Part shown: positions 53,162 to 64,000 of the stretch, piece after piece
Position numbering within the stretch: position 1 is the first letter of the stretch
How the letters are laid out: each line of letters opens with the position of its first letter
Assembly (NCBI GenBank): GCA_007449985.2
Contig: VIIQ02000565.1
Span: 248,001-312,000 of the forward strand
Length of the DNA stretch: 64,000 nucleotides
DNA from: Desmodesmus armatus
Taxonomy: Eukaryota > Chlorophyta > Chlorophyceae > Sphaeropleales > Scenedesmaceae
Reading direction: 5' to 3'
Program-made: the position numbers and the translations under genes
Notes under the pieces: generated by a model
What the model saw: only the letters and a program-made list of their open reading frames with translations
Told to the model about the DNA's origin: nothing
Database searches by the model: none

Positions 53162-56100
53162 TCACTGCCAAAAGTGCTGGGTGGCCAAGATGAGCCTCTG
53201 AATCTCTGCTGACTCCCCCGCGCTGCCACGATCTGACAACTGGAAGCACAGGCTGCCGCCACCGCTGCTGCGGCTGCGCCGTGGGCTCTTCTCAGCACAG
53301 CTGTCGTGCAGCAGGCGTGAGAGCTGAGACCAAACGTCCGGCTGTGCCTCGCCGTTCGGACCCTGAATGCATAACAAGCAGGAACACCATGTGATTTGCG
53401 GATGCAGCAACAGCTAGCTTTCCTGACAAAGCACCACTGTGCTGAATGCACCTGTGCAGGCTTGCATGGGGAATCGCCCAACTCCCACATCACGCCCCCA
53501 CACACCCGACAGCCAACTTCCGCTTACCGCTCGGGACCTCAAGTGCACCGGACGGCCATGGTGGCTGGCAGCAAACGGGTACGCGATCACAGGCCCCCGC
53601 AGCTCCACCAGCCCCGTCAATGCTGTCAGCAGGCTGATCCCAGGCACTGTCAGCCCCTTGGCCCGCTCGATGTCCAGGTGGCGCAGCTGCCGCAGCTGCG
53701 CTAGTGCTGACAGCCCCTCGTCCGCCAAGGCGCTGACTGACAGGGAGGTGAGGGAGCCCAGCTGCTGGAGGAGCTGGAGCTGCGAGACACTCTGCACAGG
53801 TGGCAACAGCGACGGTGACACGGCACACAGTGTGATGACACAACGGTGTTGGGAGCGCTGGGGCTTGCATTGAACGCACCGGCCAAGGCACACAGCATCA
53901 ACCGCCATGCTTAACTGCGCACCAACTCACTTGCGCACACACAACCCCCTAAAAAAACAACTTGCTACGCTCAAATCTACATGTGCACTCACAACCCCCT
54001 CGAAAACCAACTCACTGTGCTGAAACTTACATGCGCACACGCACACTCCCAACACCTGTCCAGAGCCCCTCACCTGCTTGCTGAGGTCCGCCTCCAGCTG
54101 CTGCAGCGCCGGGCAGCTGCACACCACCCTCCCCACATCCCCCTCCTCCAGCGTCTTGCCGTTCGGCCAGTCGGAGTGCACCACCAGCTGCGTCAGCTGC
54201 GGCAGCACCCTGCCCTTCGCAAACGCAAACTCCGCCACTCCAGGAACATGGCAGCACCTCAGGATGAGGCGCGCGAGCACTGGGGACGCCGTCAGCGCGG
54301 CATAGGCCCGGGACGGCTGCGGCCAGTTGAGGCAGTTTACCAAGTGCAGGCACGTCAGCTGCTGCATGTCCGGCAGGATCGACAGCAGGGTGGGGATGCC
54401 GACGGCGTCCGCCGGGCCGACACCGCTGGGATTCAACCCCGTCTTGACGATCGCCAGGTGCTCAAGGTTCGTCATGGAGGCGAGGACCCCGGGGTTTAGC
54501 TCCTTGGAGTCATAAACCTCGAGATGCTTGAGCCCTGTCATCAGCGCAAACCCTGGAATACGGTAGGGGTCGATCGGCCAGGATGCGCACTGGATACGAA
54601 GGCAGGTGAGCTGCTGCAGGGCACTGATGTCAGAGAAGGCGAGGTGGCTGATTGCTGCGTACTTGCTGATGTGGAACTCCTTGAGGAAGGTCAGGCAGGA
54701 GAGGTGCTGGCAGGAGATGTCACACACGTCCACACCTGCCGCAGGATGGACGGAGGTTGCCAACAGCACAAACAGGGATTAGATTAACAGTCAGGTTGGG
54801 CCAACACGTTCCCCTGTGTTTAAATGCCGCAGCAGTCAGTTGGGATTCCGCATCAAGAAACGCTGTTGCACCAGGATTCCTATTCCTTGCTTGAAGAAAC
54901 CCTTCACCCAAGGACAAGGGGGTTGACTGCTCATCTCCCCCCACCCCCAGTGCCTCGTGTCTGACTGCAACATGCGGCAGCACCCCTTGACCCCACCATC
55001 TCGCGCACGATCAAGGGTTGCTGCTTTCAGACAGTCTGCCCGAGCTGCTCAACATCACGCACTCCCCACTGCCTCATGTGGCAACAGCCCCTTGACCCCA
55101 CACCATCTCACCCACTCACCAATGTACAGGTGAGTCAGTTTCAATTATGTACAGGTGAGTCATTCCAATTCAAAAATGAGTCAGTTTTCACCCCTTGACC
55201 CCACAGCATCTCACCCACTCACCGATGTACAGGTGAGTCAGTTTGCCCATAGACTGGAACGGGACACCAGAAAATCCTGCAGGAGAGCAGGACAAGGCAA
55301 GCAGCTATTGGATGCATGCAGCCGGGCGCATGTATCCCAGGATGTAAGGCAGAACGAAGACGCCTGCTTAGGATTAGTACAGATTGAAAAGAACAGCACG
55401 CTGCGCTGACAAGAGAAGCTGCTACGCCGCGGCCTGCTGCATGCGCAGCCCACAAAGCTGCCGCGCACTGTCCCCGCCTGTCCAGCTTCACCGCCCAGCA
55501 CAACTGCTTCCTCCTACCCATGGCCCTCCCGGGTGGCTCCCACTCTCAGGAAGCTTCCGCGTTGCATACACCCAACTCATGGCCATGCGGAAGACCGTTT
55601 CCTGCCGAGAGCACAAGGCCACGCACCCAACAGCCACCCAAAGGTCTCTCAGCACCCCAGCGCACAACCTCCCACTGTATCTCCATCCCCACCTGTTGGG
55701 TCATGAGTCATCACACTGACAGTCAGGTGCTGCAGGTCCCTGAGGGATGACAGGGACACCAAGTCATCCGGCACAACACACCCGTCCAGCTCCAGGTGCG
55801 TGAGGGCTGTGAGCGTCCCCAGCCTGCTGCTGCTCTTGCAGCGCATGAACTCGCTGCGCGCCAGGGTGGCTGCGACCCCTGGGCCGTGATGGGCGAAGGA
55901 ACTGGATGGGGAGCCCTGCCGCAGGTTGAAGCCTGCAAGGCGGCAACATCAGCAGTGCATGGACACATCGGATACTGCGCTACTGGTCTATCTGATCCAA
56001 CGCGTGTGGCAAGTGCCGCACAGCGATAAAAGTACCTCATGCACCCTGCCCTCCCCCCTCCCCGCCCCCTCTGTTACCGAATAGATCGAACCTCAGAGGG

Positions 56101-56913
56101 TCTGAGCACCTCATGTACCCTCCCCCCCCCCCCCCCCCCCCCCCAAGCCCCCTCTGTTACCAAGTAGATGGAACTTCAGAGAACACATCGCCCCCTCCAG
56201 CACAAGACACCCCAGCAGCCCCTGTGCTCTGTACCTGTGAGGCGCAGGTCCTTGACCCATGACCATTCCTGCAGATGGCAGTCCAGGCAGAGCTTCTCCG
56301 CTGCTTCTGCTACTGTCATGTGCACGCTGATGGTGTTCTTGCCATGCTTTGCCAGCCACTTGAAGGCGTTGTGGGCTAAGGCCTGCTTGCTGCATGTGAG
56401 CGTCATGCTGTCGATGCTGGAGCAGCAGGCCGCGTGCCATGCCTTGCAGACGAAGGCACAGGATGTGAGGCGATCCTTCGGGCTGACATACTGCAGGAGA
56501 ACTGCTATGACATCTGGGGGCAACTCTGGCACCTGCAGCGATGGGTGGAGATGCATGCGAGAAAAGGTTCTGTTGCATGCCTGTTTGGAAGATGCTTGTA
56601 ACCTTATCTAATCCTGGAGAGCTATATGCTGCTATGAGTTGGTTGGGTGGAAATGCACGAGCCCAAGTGACCACCGTGCTGCTGTTGTGCTGAGCAGCAC
56701 TGCTGTTCGTTGCATTCTGTGCAGATGACCGCCCAAGCGCTGTATAAGGCTTTGTGTTGGATGCCTGTTTGAATATCAGCGCACCTGCTGCTCTCCATCG
56801 GGCTCTGGACCCTCAATGCATTCTCCAAAGTCTCCGGGATGTTGCGATGAGGGGCCTGGGGCGCTGCCGATGCACTCCATGACCGGGACGCTTTTCACGG
56901 CACGGATCTTCAT
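53162..56913 (-). CDS. F-box and leucine-rich-repeat protein
   Basis: Seven exons in phase: 56785-56913, 56235-56532, 55693-55932, 55223-55276, 54074-54735, 53528-53791 and 53162-53362 (TGA), about 616 residues. Exon 2 opens with an F-box, VPELPPDVIAVLLQYVSPKD, then CAFVCKAWHAA. Exons 3-6 carry irregular leucine-rich repeats of the LTHLELDGC / LQQLTCLRIQ / LRHLDIERAKGLTVPG kind. The last exon is Ser/Arg/Gly-rich. Such proteins recruit substrates to SCF (Skp1-Cullin-F-box) ubiquitin ligases, the LRR binding the substrate. The substrate is unknown. The start at 56913 was preferred because it gives a phase-0 exon; an in-frame ATG at 56988 would add 25 residues. The gene is head to head with the gene starting near 57.3 kb. 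Confidence 0.85.
55110..55142 (-). repeat. echo of F-box/LRR exon 4 3' end with donor
   Basis: CTGACTCACCTGTACAT plus TGGTGAGTGGGTGAGATG (minus strand) repeats the end of the 54-nt exon at 55223-55240, about 97 bp into the intron. The downstream GGTCAAGGGG block is repeated as well. Confidence 0.85.
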
Positions 56914-57291
56914 AGAGCGAAAGGGTCTGCAAAGCTGAGCACAAGAGCCAGAGCACACGAAGGCCAACTGTACTGCTTGTTGGGGCACAGATGTGTGAGT
57001 GTATGTGACAGTTGAGGCAAGGTTGAACAGTCCAGAAACATCATTTCACTATTGTTCTGGCCCTGGCGTCATCCAGCTCAGCTCTGCATGCGGAAAGACA
57101 ACCACACAACCCCAAAACCTAGGACACAGTACCTGAGAATTCCAGGCTGAGCCTGGCTGCTAGACCAATCATCACATCACACCAACGAGCACGTATATGC
57201 TGACGTTGCTGTCTCCGATCGCGTACACAAAGGCAGCAGAGTGCTGCAGCAGCACTGACAACAGCCTTTGACCTGTTCTGGTTGACCACCA

Positions 57292-58665
57292 TGGGTATGC
57301 TGCAGTTCAAAGCACAAAGCTTGCCACCTTCAGTGCAGCAGCTGCACAATATCTCTTTCATTCGCCTTAGCCAGCTGTGCCCTCTCAAGGCTGCCTTCTA
57401 CTGTGCTGCTGTTTGTGCAGGTTCCTTGCTTGCCCGAGCCAAGGGCTTCTTGCTTGGCCCTGAATTCATCACCATCACAGCAGACTTGAGTAAGTAGTAC
57501 TGCTGATGCATGCAGATCGGCGTCATGCACCATCATACATGCAACTGCTGCAGGTCAAACAGCAGCCCACCTGTGGTCAAAGGTCTCCCAACTGTATTCA
57601 CATGTGGTTGCCATACTGTCATGCTCCCAGCACTGGCAGCATGCTGACTTCACTAAAAGCCTTCCTTACATAACTCTGATGTTGTGTCCTCCCTGCACAG
57701 ATGCAGACCTGGAAAACACGCTTGCCAAGTGCCAGCAGGAAGCAGCAGTCCCTGCAGCAGCAGAGGATGGCGCTGTGGTTGAGGTCTCTCTGGAAGCTCC
57801 TGGGCAGGAGAAGAAGCTGCCCCCACCACCCACTCTGGTAGGCTCATATGCTACAAAGGCATGTGGTCATTGTGCTGGACCTTCCTGCACTCAGCGCCTG
57901 CAGCTCCTGCAACCCTGCCAAAATGCATGCCATGCATGGGCTATTGACCAGGAGCATAGCCGCTAGACAAAGCACGGTGTTGAGGTGGCATGTGCTGGAG
58001 GTGGCAACACCATAGCATGCTGCCAGGTACTGGACACCCAGGTCATGGCCAAGCTGGCCTGCAGTGCAATAGGACCAGCCCACAATGTTTGCCGTCATCA
58101 GGGTTTGTGTAGCCGCCTCATGTGGCAGTACTAGCCGGATATCCTCCATCCCAAGGGGATGCAGGACTCACAGTGTCATGTGTGCTGGCTGTTTTGCAGG
58201 GTTCTGCTGCATTCAAGTGCACCAGTGCACTGGGGACTCAGATGCGAGCCTTATCTATTGCAGACTTTGATCGTCAGAAGCAGGTCTACACCAAGAATGA
58301 GCTCAGTCCCCTGCCCTTCCAGCCCCCAGCTTTCCACGCATATGCCATCAGCATGCTCTCTGGCACCTTCAAGGTAAGGATACCTGGGCCCCTGTGCCAG
58401 AAGCAGTTGTACACAGTCCCAGGGAAACAACGCTGCGGCTGAGGGGCCCTGAACTGCTGCCGCTGTTGCCTGCCACAACGGCTGCCACCACCCTGCTGTC
58501 GTGTGTGTCACATTGATTGTCCACCATCGTTTGTCACAAACACTGGCATGGCATGCGCCTGCATCAGTAACACTTGTCTTGCAGTACCAGCTGGTGGCCA
58601 GCACACCATGCAAGTGCTTTGTGGGGGTCCAGCACACTGACAACACTCATTCCATCATGTTATGA
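57292..58665 (+). CDS. unrecognised gene, exons A-D (may join the next gene)
   Basis: Exons that splice in phase: A ending at 57489 (GFLLGPEFITITADL), B 57701-57837, C 58200-58373 and D 58585-58665, which ends in TGA. Exon B is Glu/Ala/Pro-rich. Exon C has PLPFQPPAFHAYAISMLSGT. Exon D is KCFVGVQHTDNTHS. The start is uncertain: an ATG at 57292 lies in frame with A, but a TTTGTGCAG acceptor at 57411-57420 would make A an internal exon. No domain was recognised. Exon C ends in phase 0, so it could instead splice to the membrane-protein exon at 59065, making D an alternative 3' exon. Confidence 0.5.
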
Positions 58666-58762
58666 CACGTGGCTGTGCTGGCAGAAGCGCAGAGTCAATG
58701 CTGTACAGCCCAGATCGTGCTGTACAGCATTGACTCTGCGCTTCTGCCAGCACAGCCACGTG
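58666..58762. repeat. perfect foldback hairpin, 44-bp arms, 9-nt loop
   Basis: 58666-58709 is the exact reverse complement of 58719-58762. It begins at the base after the TGA of exon D. Confidence 0.95.
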
Positions 58763-58938
58763 GCACAGCCATGATGTAAAAACTCTTGCCAGCTCTTGCC
58801 TTGTCTTGTCTACCCTCTTGCGTGTGCAACAGCTGCATGCATCTAGTCGGGTAGACCTAGTGTATAGTGCCATGCATGGCGCTGTGGCGGCCTGCACTGC
58901 GCACTTGACACAGCCCGTCAGTAGCGAGTGTCTCAAGC

Positions 58939-61900
58939 GTGGAAGTAGTCTACGACCAAACCTCAGCACATGCCAGCTGCTGGTTGCATGCACTTGCTGC
59001 TGAACAGCAAGTGACAGCCTTAGCGACCCTTCATGCCTTGCTGCCCACCATACCCGCATCGCAGGTCTTCCAGTATGTGGTGACCGTGATGGTTGCGCTG
59101 ATGGTCATGCAGCATGCTGTTGAGCGCTACTGGAGCATGCAGACTACCACCAGCTCCTGGCAGACCCTGCTGTTCTTCCTGTTCATCAGCTACCCCATGG
59201 TGACACTGATGCTGGTGGTGCTGACCAACAACGAGATGGCCATCAGGCGCTTCATGTACGACAGGCTGATGAGCATGCAGGTGGGCGGAATCAATTGTAC
59301 TGCAGACTGTACTAGAGCCTCAGTCTGAGACTGCACTACGAAGTAGGGGATTGTACTACAGGCTGATGAGCATGCAGGTGGGCAGGGTTGTGCTGGAGTT
59401 GTACTGCAGACTGATTTGGAGACTGCAGTACTGAGTAGGGGATTGTACCCCAGCTGGTGAGGTACATGAACAGGTGGGCCAGCGGGGATCTGAACTTGAC
59501 AGCTTTCAAGCCAGGGGCATGTTTGTCTGTCGCTGCCAGCGACATCATGTTGATGATCACCATCAGTGATGGTGCAGTGGGTGGCATCGTGTGCATAGCA
59601 GCCTGAGCGTCGATTTAACCCATATGGGCTTGCATGCACAGTGCGAGCAGCTGGCAGCACTAGCAGTCAATGCACCGGGTGCCTACCGACAATGCACCAT
59701 CATGAACCAGGAGGATAGGTTTTTTCCCTTTGTGGTGTAGGTACAGCCTCCAAAATATGCGTCACTGAAGCAAGTTGCCAGCAGCCTGAGCAACTGGCCT
59801 TCACTTGTTCCGCTGCCTGTACTGCATGCAGGTCATCGTGGATTTTGAGAACACCAGCTTCTTCCGGCTGTGGTTCTTCACCTACTACGCTTTGAGTTTC
59901 ACCCTGCTGCTGGTGTACAGCTTCTGGGCTGGGTGGCTGACCAGTGACGACAAGACAGTCAGCGTGTGGCCCCAGATGTCCATCATCGCCATGCAGTCGA
60001 TGCTGCTGTTCATGTTCTGGCTCAACATCGTGAGCATGGAGGAGCAGCTGGTGCCACTCAACAAGGTCATTGAGAACTCCCCAAACAGCGCAAAGGTGAG
60101 AGTTAAGCAGCACACTGTGCCGGCGGCCGGCAGACTTCTTGCTGTGCTGATCAGGGCTGGGCATGTTGCAACACTGAATTGCACATGCATGGGGGACAGA
60201 GACACATTGTGAATGCCACATCTACAAATGTTGACCAAGTAACAATGCACTTCTGTGCTTCCTCACACCTGACCAGAGAGAGTGGAGTACGCAAGTAGGC
60301 CCTCTGGGCACCCTCATGAGCCCGAGGCTCGCTGGCTAGCGCCTGGGTTGGGACTCTGTCCCCTCCCCCAATTGCTGTACTGTGTGCTGTGTGTGTATCC
60401 TACGCAGGAGTTGATCCAGCACTGTGATGTTATTGAGGAGTTCCAGCTGAAGGCTGCCATCACCAACACCTACAAGCGCAAGAAGGCCTTCAAGCGCCTC
60501 AGCCACGCAGACCAGGACAGGGAGGGCAAGCAGCTGATGGAGACGGGCGACTCCGCTGCGGCATTCTTCGACCTCAACTCCCTCAGGTCGCACAGCAAGC
60601 GCCGCACCACCAAGGTGTGAGACCTGTCACTGCAACGGCCGCACTGTACACATGTAGCCACTGCCGGCTTGGCACTACCTGTGGCTGCCTGGTAGAGTGA
60701 CATGACCAGCATGACGATCACCCTGCACAAACCCACGACATGTTTATGGAGTCAGCAACAACACAGTGCATATGTAAGAGTTGACATTGCCCTGCATTGA
60801 CGGCAGCCTGCAACAGCAAAGCACTCAGGGCTCAGTCTGTCTGTCTGAACTCAATACACAGTGTGGGTGTGTTGCGCAGGAGCTGCCGGCTGCTGGGGAG
60901 GAGCCCGTCCCCCGTAACTGCTGCTGTGTGTGGCTGCACAAGCTGAGCGACTGGGTCGACGAGATCCTGTGGCGCAAGCTGTATGCGCTGATCTTCGCAA
61001 CCTCCTTCTTCTCTGTCAGCATGTTCCGCATCCACAGGTAGGTCCAGAAGCCTGGCAGTTGTGACTGTTTGGCACCTGCCGCCAGCATTGCTGCATCACC
61101 GGTGAAAAAAGGTTCTGATGCAACGTGCACTAGCAGCTTTAACTTAGAGGCTCTCTAGGCCAATAGCCAGCACTGTCACTGTTCCATGTGGGCATGCTGG
61201 TGGTACATGGCCCATGCTGAGTCAGCCATGCTCAGGCTCTGCCGGTGTTGCGCTGCTTGGTGTTGCTTGCAGGTCTGGCCGTGACCGCGCCCGTGCCACC
61301 TTCTGGCCCTACCCTGCTGACGTGGTCTACTTCAAGTCCATGGCTATACTGAGCGGCATCTGCGCGTTCATGGTGTTTGCCGTCGAAGCCTATGCCATCT
61401 GGTTTGTGTGGTTCGCCCAGGACATTGGAGGCAGGGACCGCTATGGCATCCTCGGTGAGTGGTTGTTACGTTCAACTGAAGAAGCTTTCCTATGGTAGGG
61501 GCTGTTGGAAGCAAGTGAAAGTCATGACGGGCAGTCCTTCAGCTTGCAGGCCACCAGCCGCCACTTTCTCTTTCCGCGCGCTCTGCTCAGTGGAACGGAC
61601 TCGCATCCGATCACTAAGTAAGTGATGCCTCGATCCTGAGTACCTGTCAAGTAACTAACCCAACTGTGACTTGCCCTGCTGCCTGGTTTGCTTCACAGAG
61701 TGCAAGATGTGCTACCAGTACCAGGCGGCAGCAGGGGCCACATGCAGCATGAAGCCTGAGACCTCAGCATGCTGGGGAGCTGCCAAGCGCGGCTACTGCA
61801 GCATGTTTGACGCACTCACCACCAAGTATGCGCTCAACGCCACACAGGTGCGCGCCGATGGATCTGAAAAGGTTGGGGAAGAAGCGGGAATGTCAGCACC

Positions 61901-62142
61901 AGTTTCCGATAGCTGACTCTGTAGACGTGCAGTGCAGCCAAGGCTCAAGGCAGTAACACCAGCCAGGCACCAGCCACCACACCTGTCCGCGCGTCTGGTG
62001 ACGCATCATGCCTCAACACCCGCGGATGAAACACTCATGTGACAGGAGTCACTGACAGTTTGCCGCGTGCTGCTGCACCCTGCCGCCCGTCCTGCAGGTC
62101 CAGGCCTGGGACGCTGCTGCATGCGCAGGTTACCTGTCATAG
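58939..62142 (+). CDS. uncharacterised multi-pass membrane protein
   Basis: Seven exons keep phase: 59065-59280, 59832-60095, 60408-60614, 60880-61037, 61273-61454, 61699-61847 and 62098-62142 (TAG). The frame is open back to an ATG at 58939, which would extend the first exon, but a GCATCGCAG acceptor sits at 59064, so upstream exons are also possible. At least six hydrophobic helices are visible: YVVTVMVALMVM, LLFFLFISYPMVTLMLVVL, LSFTLLLVYSFWAGWL, MSIIAMQSMLLFMFWLNIV, YALIFATSFFSVSMF and ILSGICAFMVFAVEAYAIWF. A basic cytosolic loop (TYKRKKAFKRLSH) and a Cys-rich tail with CKMCYQYQ follow. I do not recognise the family. Confidence 0.72.
59357..59384 (+). repeat. echo of membrane-protein exon 3' end with donor
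   Basis: ACAGGCTGATGAGCATGCAG plus GTGGGC, the end of the exon closing at 59280, recurs about 98 bp into the intron with its downstream intron sequence. Confidence 0.92.
60262..60382 (+). repeat. SINE-like repeat, copy in membrane-protein intron
   Basis: Contains CCTCACACCTGACCAGAGAG, GGGCACCCTCATGAGCCC and GGCTCGCTGGCTAGCGCC. It ends 25 bp before the next exon. Confidence 0.8.
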
Positions 62143-63716
62143 GCAAGTGCTGGATATTATGGGACCAGGCCTGCTGCATCACGCAGCATCAGCCTGATGC
62201 AGGCTGCAGGAATCCAGGAGCTACTGAAGGTTGCCGTTTGTTGGCAACCGGCGCAGGCTGTGAGCTCCAGACTCTGACATGCTGTCACTGAGTGACTGTC
62301 TGAACAGGCCAGCCCGCACTGTGTGACCAGCACCCAGCAAGGTCCAGCTGGATGCGGGACACAATGGGCTACGGAGGGCAGTGCACGGTCAGCACAGCTG
62401 TTGACCAGCACAACTGTGACCGGCATGCGTTAATCAATCAAGGTAGTGTTGTTGATTGTTGATCGCATATACTATTGCAGCTCAGTGGCAGCACCAAACT
62501 TTGACGGCCGCGATGGCCACACCCGTGATTGGATGTCTGCAAATCAGGCAAATTGTCAGTGGTTGAGCAGCATCTCTTAGGCTGGCCCAGCATAATGCTG
62601 GCCAAATTGAGTAGCATTTTGTGTGCCCTGAGTGAGGGAGTTTTGACCCCTTAATTCATGTGTCTTATGCAGCTGACCATCCAGCATGTGCCTGTGTTAG
62701 CTGCAGCACGCCCACCCCTGCACGCAGCAGTCACCATTGGCAACTGCTCTGCCAACGTACGGGTGTTTGGCAGGCACCTTGTGCGCACGATGTCAATGTG
62801 CCTGCATGGTCTGACTTTGAGTGCATTGCGCATGCATAACTGGACTGGTGTGGCTGACTTGTACTGCGTCGCATCCGCCTGCTCATGCTGTCTTTCACTT
62901 TCAACCAACCTCAGCACCGTTTGACATTTGACTTGGACGCACTGCACTATCTGACAGGCCAGCTGGCACTTTAGTTGCACCGGAAGGTGCCTAGTCCCCT
63001 TGTTTGTTTGACCTCGGCATACTCACATTCTGACTTCATGGTTTGCGTGGTATTGAGCGCCCAGGCTTGGCGCAGTATTGTAACTTGGTCAGGTCATGCA
63101 CGCGGGGTGAGAGAGAGTTGGGTCTGTTGAAATGTACTGCCGCATCATGAGGCTCAACCAAGCTTGACAGCATTCTTCCAATCAGCAGCCTGGGTGCAAT
63201 GTGTTGGCTAAACTCAAATACTATTCGGCATGTGGTGTCAGGAAAATGTGTTTGGCTGTCTGAGCTGTGGGCAATGATGTTGTGTGGCAGCTCCTGCTGT
63301 GATACCAAAGCACTCCTTTTACGCCACACACCACTTTTACACCACACGCCACTTGATCACATGTTGGTGTTGCACGGACCCTGCAACCGGTGTAAAGTAT
63401 AACTGCTAGTCACTTGCTGAAGCTGCTGTTTGAGTCCACCCACAAGGCAAAGCACTGTCACTGACAGCACACATTGCTAGTCTTGTCCACGACACAACTT
63501 GCCGCCTCCTAATGGCCAACCGAGAATGCTTGGATATGACCGCATCATGTGCATGCACCAACCAACACTAACTGACTTGGTGTCACAACTAGACTGGCTT
63601 GCTTCATTGTAGTGCAAGTACCCAGCAACACCCCACACATGCCAGTAAAACGCTTGTTGTACACTAAGGCCGTGTTACGTCTCCACTTCACTTCAGTACA
63701 ACCCACGCATACACCC
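62143..63716. other. convergent intergenic region
   Basis: Between the membrane-protein gene and the MYND gene. It holds the second copy of the 430-bp dispersed repeat; nothing else recognised. Confidence 0.6.
63190..63617 (-). repeat. dispersed repeat, about 430 bp, copy 2 (inverted)
   Basis: Reverse-complement partner of 13150-13578. It has an extra internal duplication of a 19-nt block (TGTGGTGTAAAAGTGG / TGTGGCGTAAAAGGAG) not seen in copy 1. Confidence 0.85.
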
Positions 63717-63976
63717 CTACCCTACTACTGCTGCTGCAGCAGCAGCAGCGGCTGCCAACGCCTTGCACACGGGCTTATGCTGCTTCCACGCTGCCCGCTG
63801 ACAGTCCCGCCCACAGTAGCGGGCCGTGAGACACCCCGCACACTTGCAGCTGCGCCCCGACACCAGCCACACCTCTGTGGGGCCACTGATGTTCCCACAG
63901 GCCAGGTTGTTGCAGAAGTGCGGCACAGCAATGCTGCACAGCATGCGCCCAGTCTCCTGCATTTGCTGCACCAGCT
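63717..63976 (-). CDS. MYND zinc-finger protein, 3'-terminal exon
   Basis: One exon of a gene entering from the right edge: acceptor TTTACAG just right of 63976, TAG stop at 63717. The frame gives FCNNLACGN..., CKCAGCLTARYCGRDCQRAA and WKQHKPVC, the complete Cys/His spacing of a MYND finger (C-x2-C-type pairs, then YC..C, H...C), which mediates protein-protein contacts. An alanine run encoded by GCA repeats ends the protein. MYND-finger proteins are numerous in volvocalean algae. The partner domains lie outside the window. Confidence 0.85.
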
Positions 63977-64000
63977 CTGTAAATGAAGCATCTGTCAGCC

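Noticed and set aside
53439..54499. Plus-strand frames of 140-170 codons over the F-box/LRR gene
   Set aside because: Antisense shadows of LRR exons, whose in-phase splicing on the minus strand is convincing.

Overview
The window is nuclear DNA of a green alga, probably a chlorophycean (volvocalean-like); the species is an inference. The evidence is intron-dense genes with GT-AG splicing, a nuclear gene for the chloroplast ATP synthase delta subunit with a transit-peptide exon, a PAO/TIC55/PTC52-type Rieske oxygenase, bestrophin-like channels, a MYND-finger protein, TTTAGGG-like telomeric words, and heavy CAG/GCTGCTG and (C)n/(G)n simple repeats. Only a few percent of the long open frames are genes; most are shadows of low-complexity introns.

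Layout, left to right. A cPLA2/patatin-like phospholipase (minus, 3' end off the window) occupies 0.2-6.6 kb and carries a 2.85 kb element with terminal inverted repeats in one intron. Two bestrophin-like paralogs lie tail to tail at 8.5-11.7 kb (plus) and 14.8-18.4 kb (minus). A Xi-class glutathione transferase / glutathionyl-hydroquinone reductase (minus, 20.4-28.2 kb) has a 5'-truncated LINE in one intron, itself interrupted by a SINE-like insert. It diverges from ATPD (plus, 28.5-31.2 kb) across about 350 bp. PIG-V (plus, 32.6-36.5 kb) and the Rieske oxygenase (plus, 37.2-45.6 kb) follow. A small two-exon zinc-finger-like ORF of possible transposon origin is at 47.7-48.3 kb. A secretory-pathway methyltransferase-like gene (minus, 49.1-52.0 kb) and an F-box/LRR gene (minus, 53.2-56.9 kb) come next. 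One or two unrecognised genes (plus, 57.3-62.1 kb), the second encoding a multi-pass membrane protein, and the 3' exon of a MYND-finger gene (minus, 63.7 kb to the edge) complete the window. The genes do not form a pathway; this is an ordinary chromosomal arm with transposon debris.

The most striking feature is not a gene. In at least 13 places, in six to seven unrelated genes, the last or first 12-80 nt of an exon, with its splice site, is repeated one to five times inside the adjoining intron ('exon-edge echoes'). Other recurrent structure includes a SINE-like family (six copies), four long foldback hairpins (three in introns, one just after an exon), a 430 bp dispersed repeat in opposite orientation at 13 and 63 kb, and two homopolymer-associated frameshifts inside otherwise intact genes, which may be sequencing errors.
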